Source of the DNA: an uncultured Woeseiaceae bacterium
Lineage (GTDB): Bacteria; Pseudomonadota; Gammaproteobacteria; Steroidobacterales; Woeseiaceae
Reading direction: 5' to 3'
Length of the DNA: 43,864 nt
NCBI GenBank assembly: GCA_905182415.1
Contig: CAJJBK010000017.1
Location: forward strand, 1-43,864
This document shows positions 42,858-43,864 of the stretch, in pieces. Each line of letters opens with the position of its first letter. Position 1 is the stretch's first letter. The translations under genes and the position numbers were made by a program. The notes under the pieces are model-generated. The model made no database searches. It had not been told where the DNA came from and worked only from the letters and a program-made list of their open reading frames with translations.

Positions 42858-43864
42858 ATGAGGCGAGTGGTAATTTCTGGTCTTGGCGTGGTTTCATGTT
42901 TAGGGAACTCAAAAGCCGAGGTGCTCGATTCTATTAGAGCTGGTCGCTCGGGTATTACGTTTAATGAAGCTTATAAAGAGAGTGGCATGCGAAGTCATGT
43001 TTCTGGCAGTATTGACCTTGATATCAATGGCATGATTGATAGAAAAATTCGTCGATTTATGGGTGGAGCTGCAGCTTATGCTTATTTGGCTATGCAGGAA
43101 GCAATTGATGATGCGGGACTAAAAGATGATGAAGTATCTAATCCAATGACTGGATTAATAGCCTCTTCGGGTGGTGCTTCAAGTGCAAATATTGTTGCAA
43201 GTTCAGATATTATGAGAACCAAAGGAGTTCGGAGAATAGGTCCTTATATGGTTCCCAGAACAATGGGTAGTACTGTCTCAGCTTGTTTGGCAACACCATA
43301 TAAAATAAAAGGTTTAAACTATTCCATAACATCAGCATGCGCTACTAGCGCCCATTGTATTGGTGCCGGAATGGAGCAAATACAAATGGGTAAACAAGAT
43401 ATTATTTTTGCCGGAGGAGGAGAAGAAGAGGATTCAAGTTTGGCGTGTTTATTTGATGCTATGGGTGCTCTTTCTACAAAATATAACGATACTCCGGAAA
43501 TGGCATCAAGAGCTTATGATGCAAATCGTGACGGATTTGTGATTGCTGCTGGAGCTGGAATGCTAGTTCTGGAGGAATATGAGCGTGCCAAAGCGCGCGG
43601 TGCAAATATATATGCAGAGTTGGTTGGTTATGGTGCAACCTCGGATGGTTATGACATGGTAGCTCCATCAGGCGAGGGTGCTAAACGGTGCATGGAGATA
43701 GCAAAAAGTACGGTAGATGCACCGATCGATTATATTAATACTCATGGAACAAGTACACCAGTGGGAGATACCACTGAATTAAAAGCAATGCGTGAGACAT
43801 TTGCTGTCAACATTCCACATTTTTCATCGAGTAAATCCATGTGTGGGCATTCATTGGGTGCAAC
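42858..43864 (+). CDS. fabB: 3-oxoacyl-ACP synthase I, partial at the right edge
   Basis: The open frame from ATG 42858 runs to the window end (335 codons plus 2 bases; about 70 codons missing by comparison with E. coli FabB). AAGGA precedes the start. The catalytic triad of the KAS I condensing enzyme is visible: nucleophile Cys161 in SACATSAH, His296 in [11 protein letters not shown] and His331 in CGHSLGA. The N-terminus [15 protein letters not shown] is typical. FabB elongates the cis-3-decenoyl-ACP made by FabA, so the pair is needed for unsaturated fatty acids. The gene is intact up to the edge. Confidence 0.97.
   Translation, partial: MRRVVISGLGVVSCLGNSKAEVLDSIRAGRSGITFNEAYKESGMRSHVSGSIDLDINGMIDRKIRRFMGGAAAYAYLAMQEAIDDAGLKDDEVSNPMTGLIASSGGASSANIVASSDIMRTKGVRRIGPYMVPRTMGSTVSACLATPYKIKGLNYSITSACATSAHCIGAGMEQIQMGKQDIIFAGGGEEEDSSLACLFDAMGALSTKYNDTPEMASRAYDANRDGFVIAAGAGMLVLEEYERAKARGANIYAELVGYGATSDGYDMVAPSGEGAKRCMEIAKSTVDAPIDYINTHGTSTPVGDTTELKAMRETFAVNIPHFSSSKSMCGHSLGA

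Noticed and set aside
1-43864. Mobile elements, CRISPR arrays, tRNA or phage genes
   Set aside because: Looked for transposase or integrase motifs, spaced direct repeats and cloverleaf sequences in the gaps; none were seen, and almost all DNA is explained by intact genes.

Overview
The window is AT-rich, densely coding DNA from a Gammaproteobacterium, probably a free-living marine heterotroph. The strongest taxonomic marker is the fabA-fabB pair at the right edge, the classical gammaproteobacterial unsaturated fatty acid module. The secreted sulfatase, the DUF5916 outer-membrane protein, the Tat-exported enzymes and the many Na+-coupled transporters fit a marine lifestyle. No tRNA, rRNA, insertion sequence, phage gene or CRISPR array was seen, and no gap without a gene exceeds about 210 bases.

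Layout, left to right. 1-928: the end of a HupE/UreJ-like membrane protein and a small membrane-anchored partner. 949-2616 (minus): a secreted arylsulfatase with an unusual active-site substitution. 2775-7088: a tight operon of an aldehyde dehydrogenase, a divergent Nramp-like transporter and an acetolactate-synthase-like ThDP enzyme. 7286-11544: a Tat-exported flavoprotein resembling spermidine dehydrogenase, a free-standing M23-fold protein with no signal peptide, and an SSS-family symporter. 11620-14365 (minus): an amine-oxidase-like flavoprotein and an NhaC-type antiporter. 14490-16059: a thioredoxin-reductase-like ferredoxin/flavodoxin reductase and a small secreted protein. 16173-23681: five genes for exported enzymes (amidohydrolase, cytochrome c-PQQ dehydrogenase, M24 aminopeptidase, Tat-exported aminotransferase, NHL propeller), closed by a clear bidirectional terminator. 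23757-25481 (minus): a TPR lipoprotein. 25661-31028: an Asp/Glu-type racemase, a PLP lyase close to L-cysteate sulfo-lyase or D-cysteine desulfhydrase, a DUF5916 barrel and a P1-family peptidase. 31141-36738: tandem PYROXD2-like flavoproteins, a GcvT-like folate methyltransferase, an unknown membrane protein and a cupin, ending in a terminator. 36768-42110: a prolidase-like amidohydrolase, an NSS transporter with D-amino acid dehydrogenase, and an OPA-type MFS transporter. 42321-end: fabA and the first 335 codons of fabB.

Taken together this is a roughly 41-kb catabolic region for nitrogenous organic matter (peptides, D-amino acids, amines and N- or S-methylated compounds) beside a housekeeping locus. 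Six flavoproteins, five PLP-, ThDP- or PQQ-dependent enzymes and five transporters are present. The segment most likely to encode an uncharacterised pathway is 31141-36738, followed by the operon at 2775-7088 and the exported-enzyme operon at 16173-23681. Substrates cannot be read from the sequence and are stated as inference.
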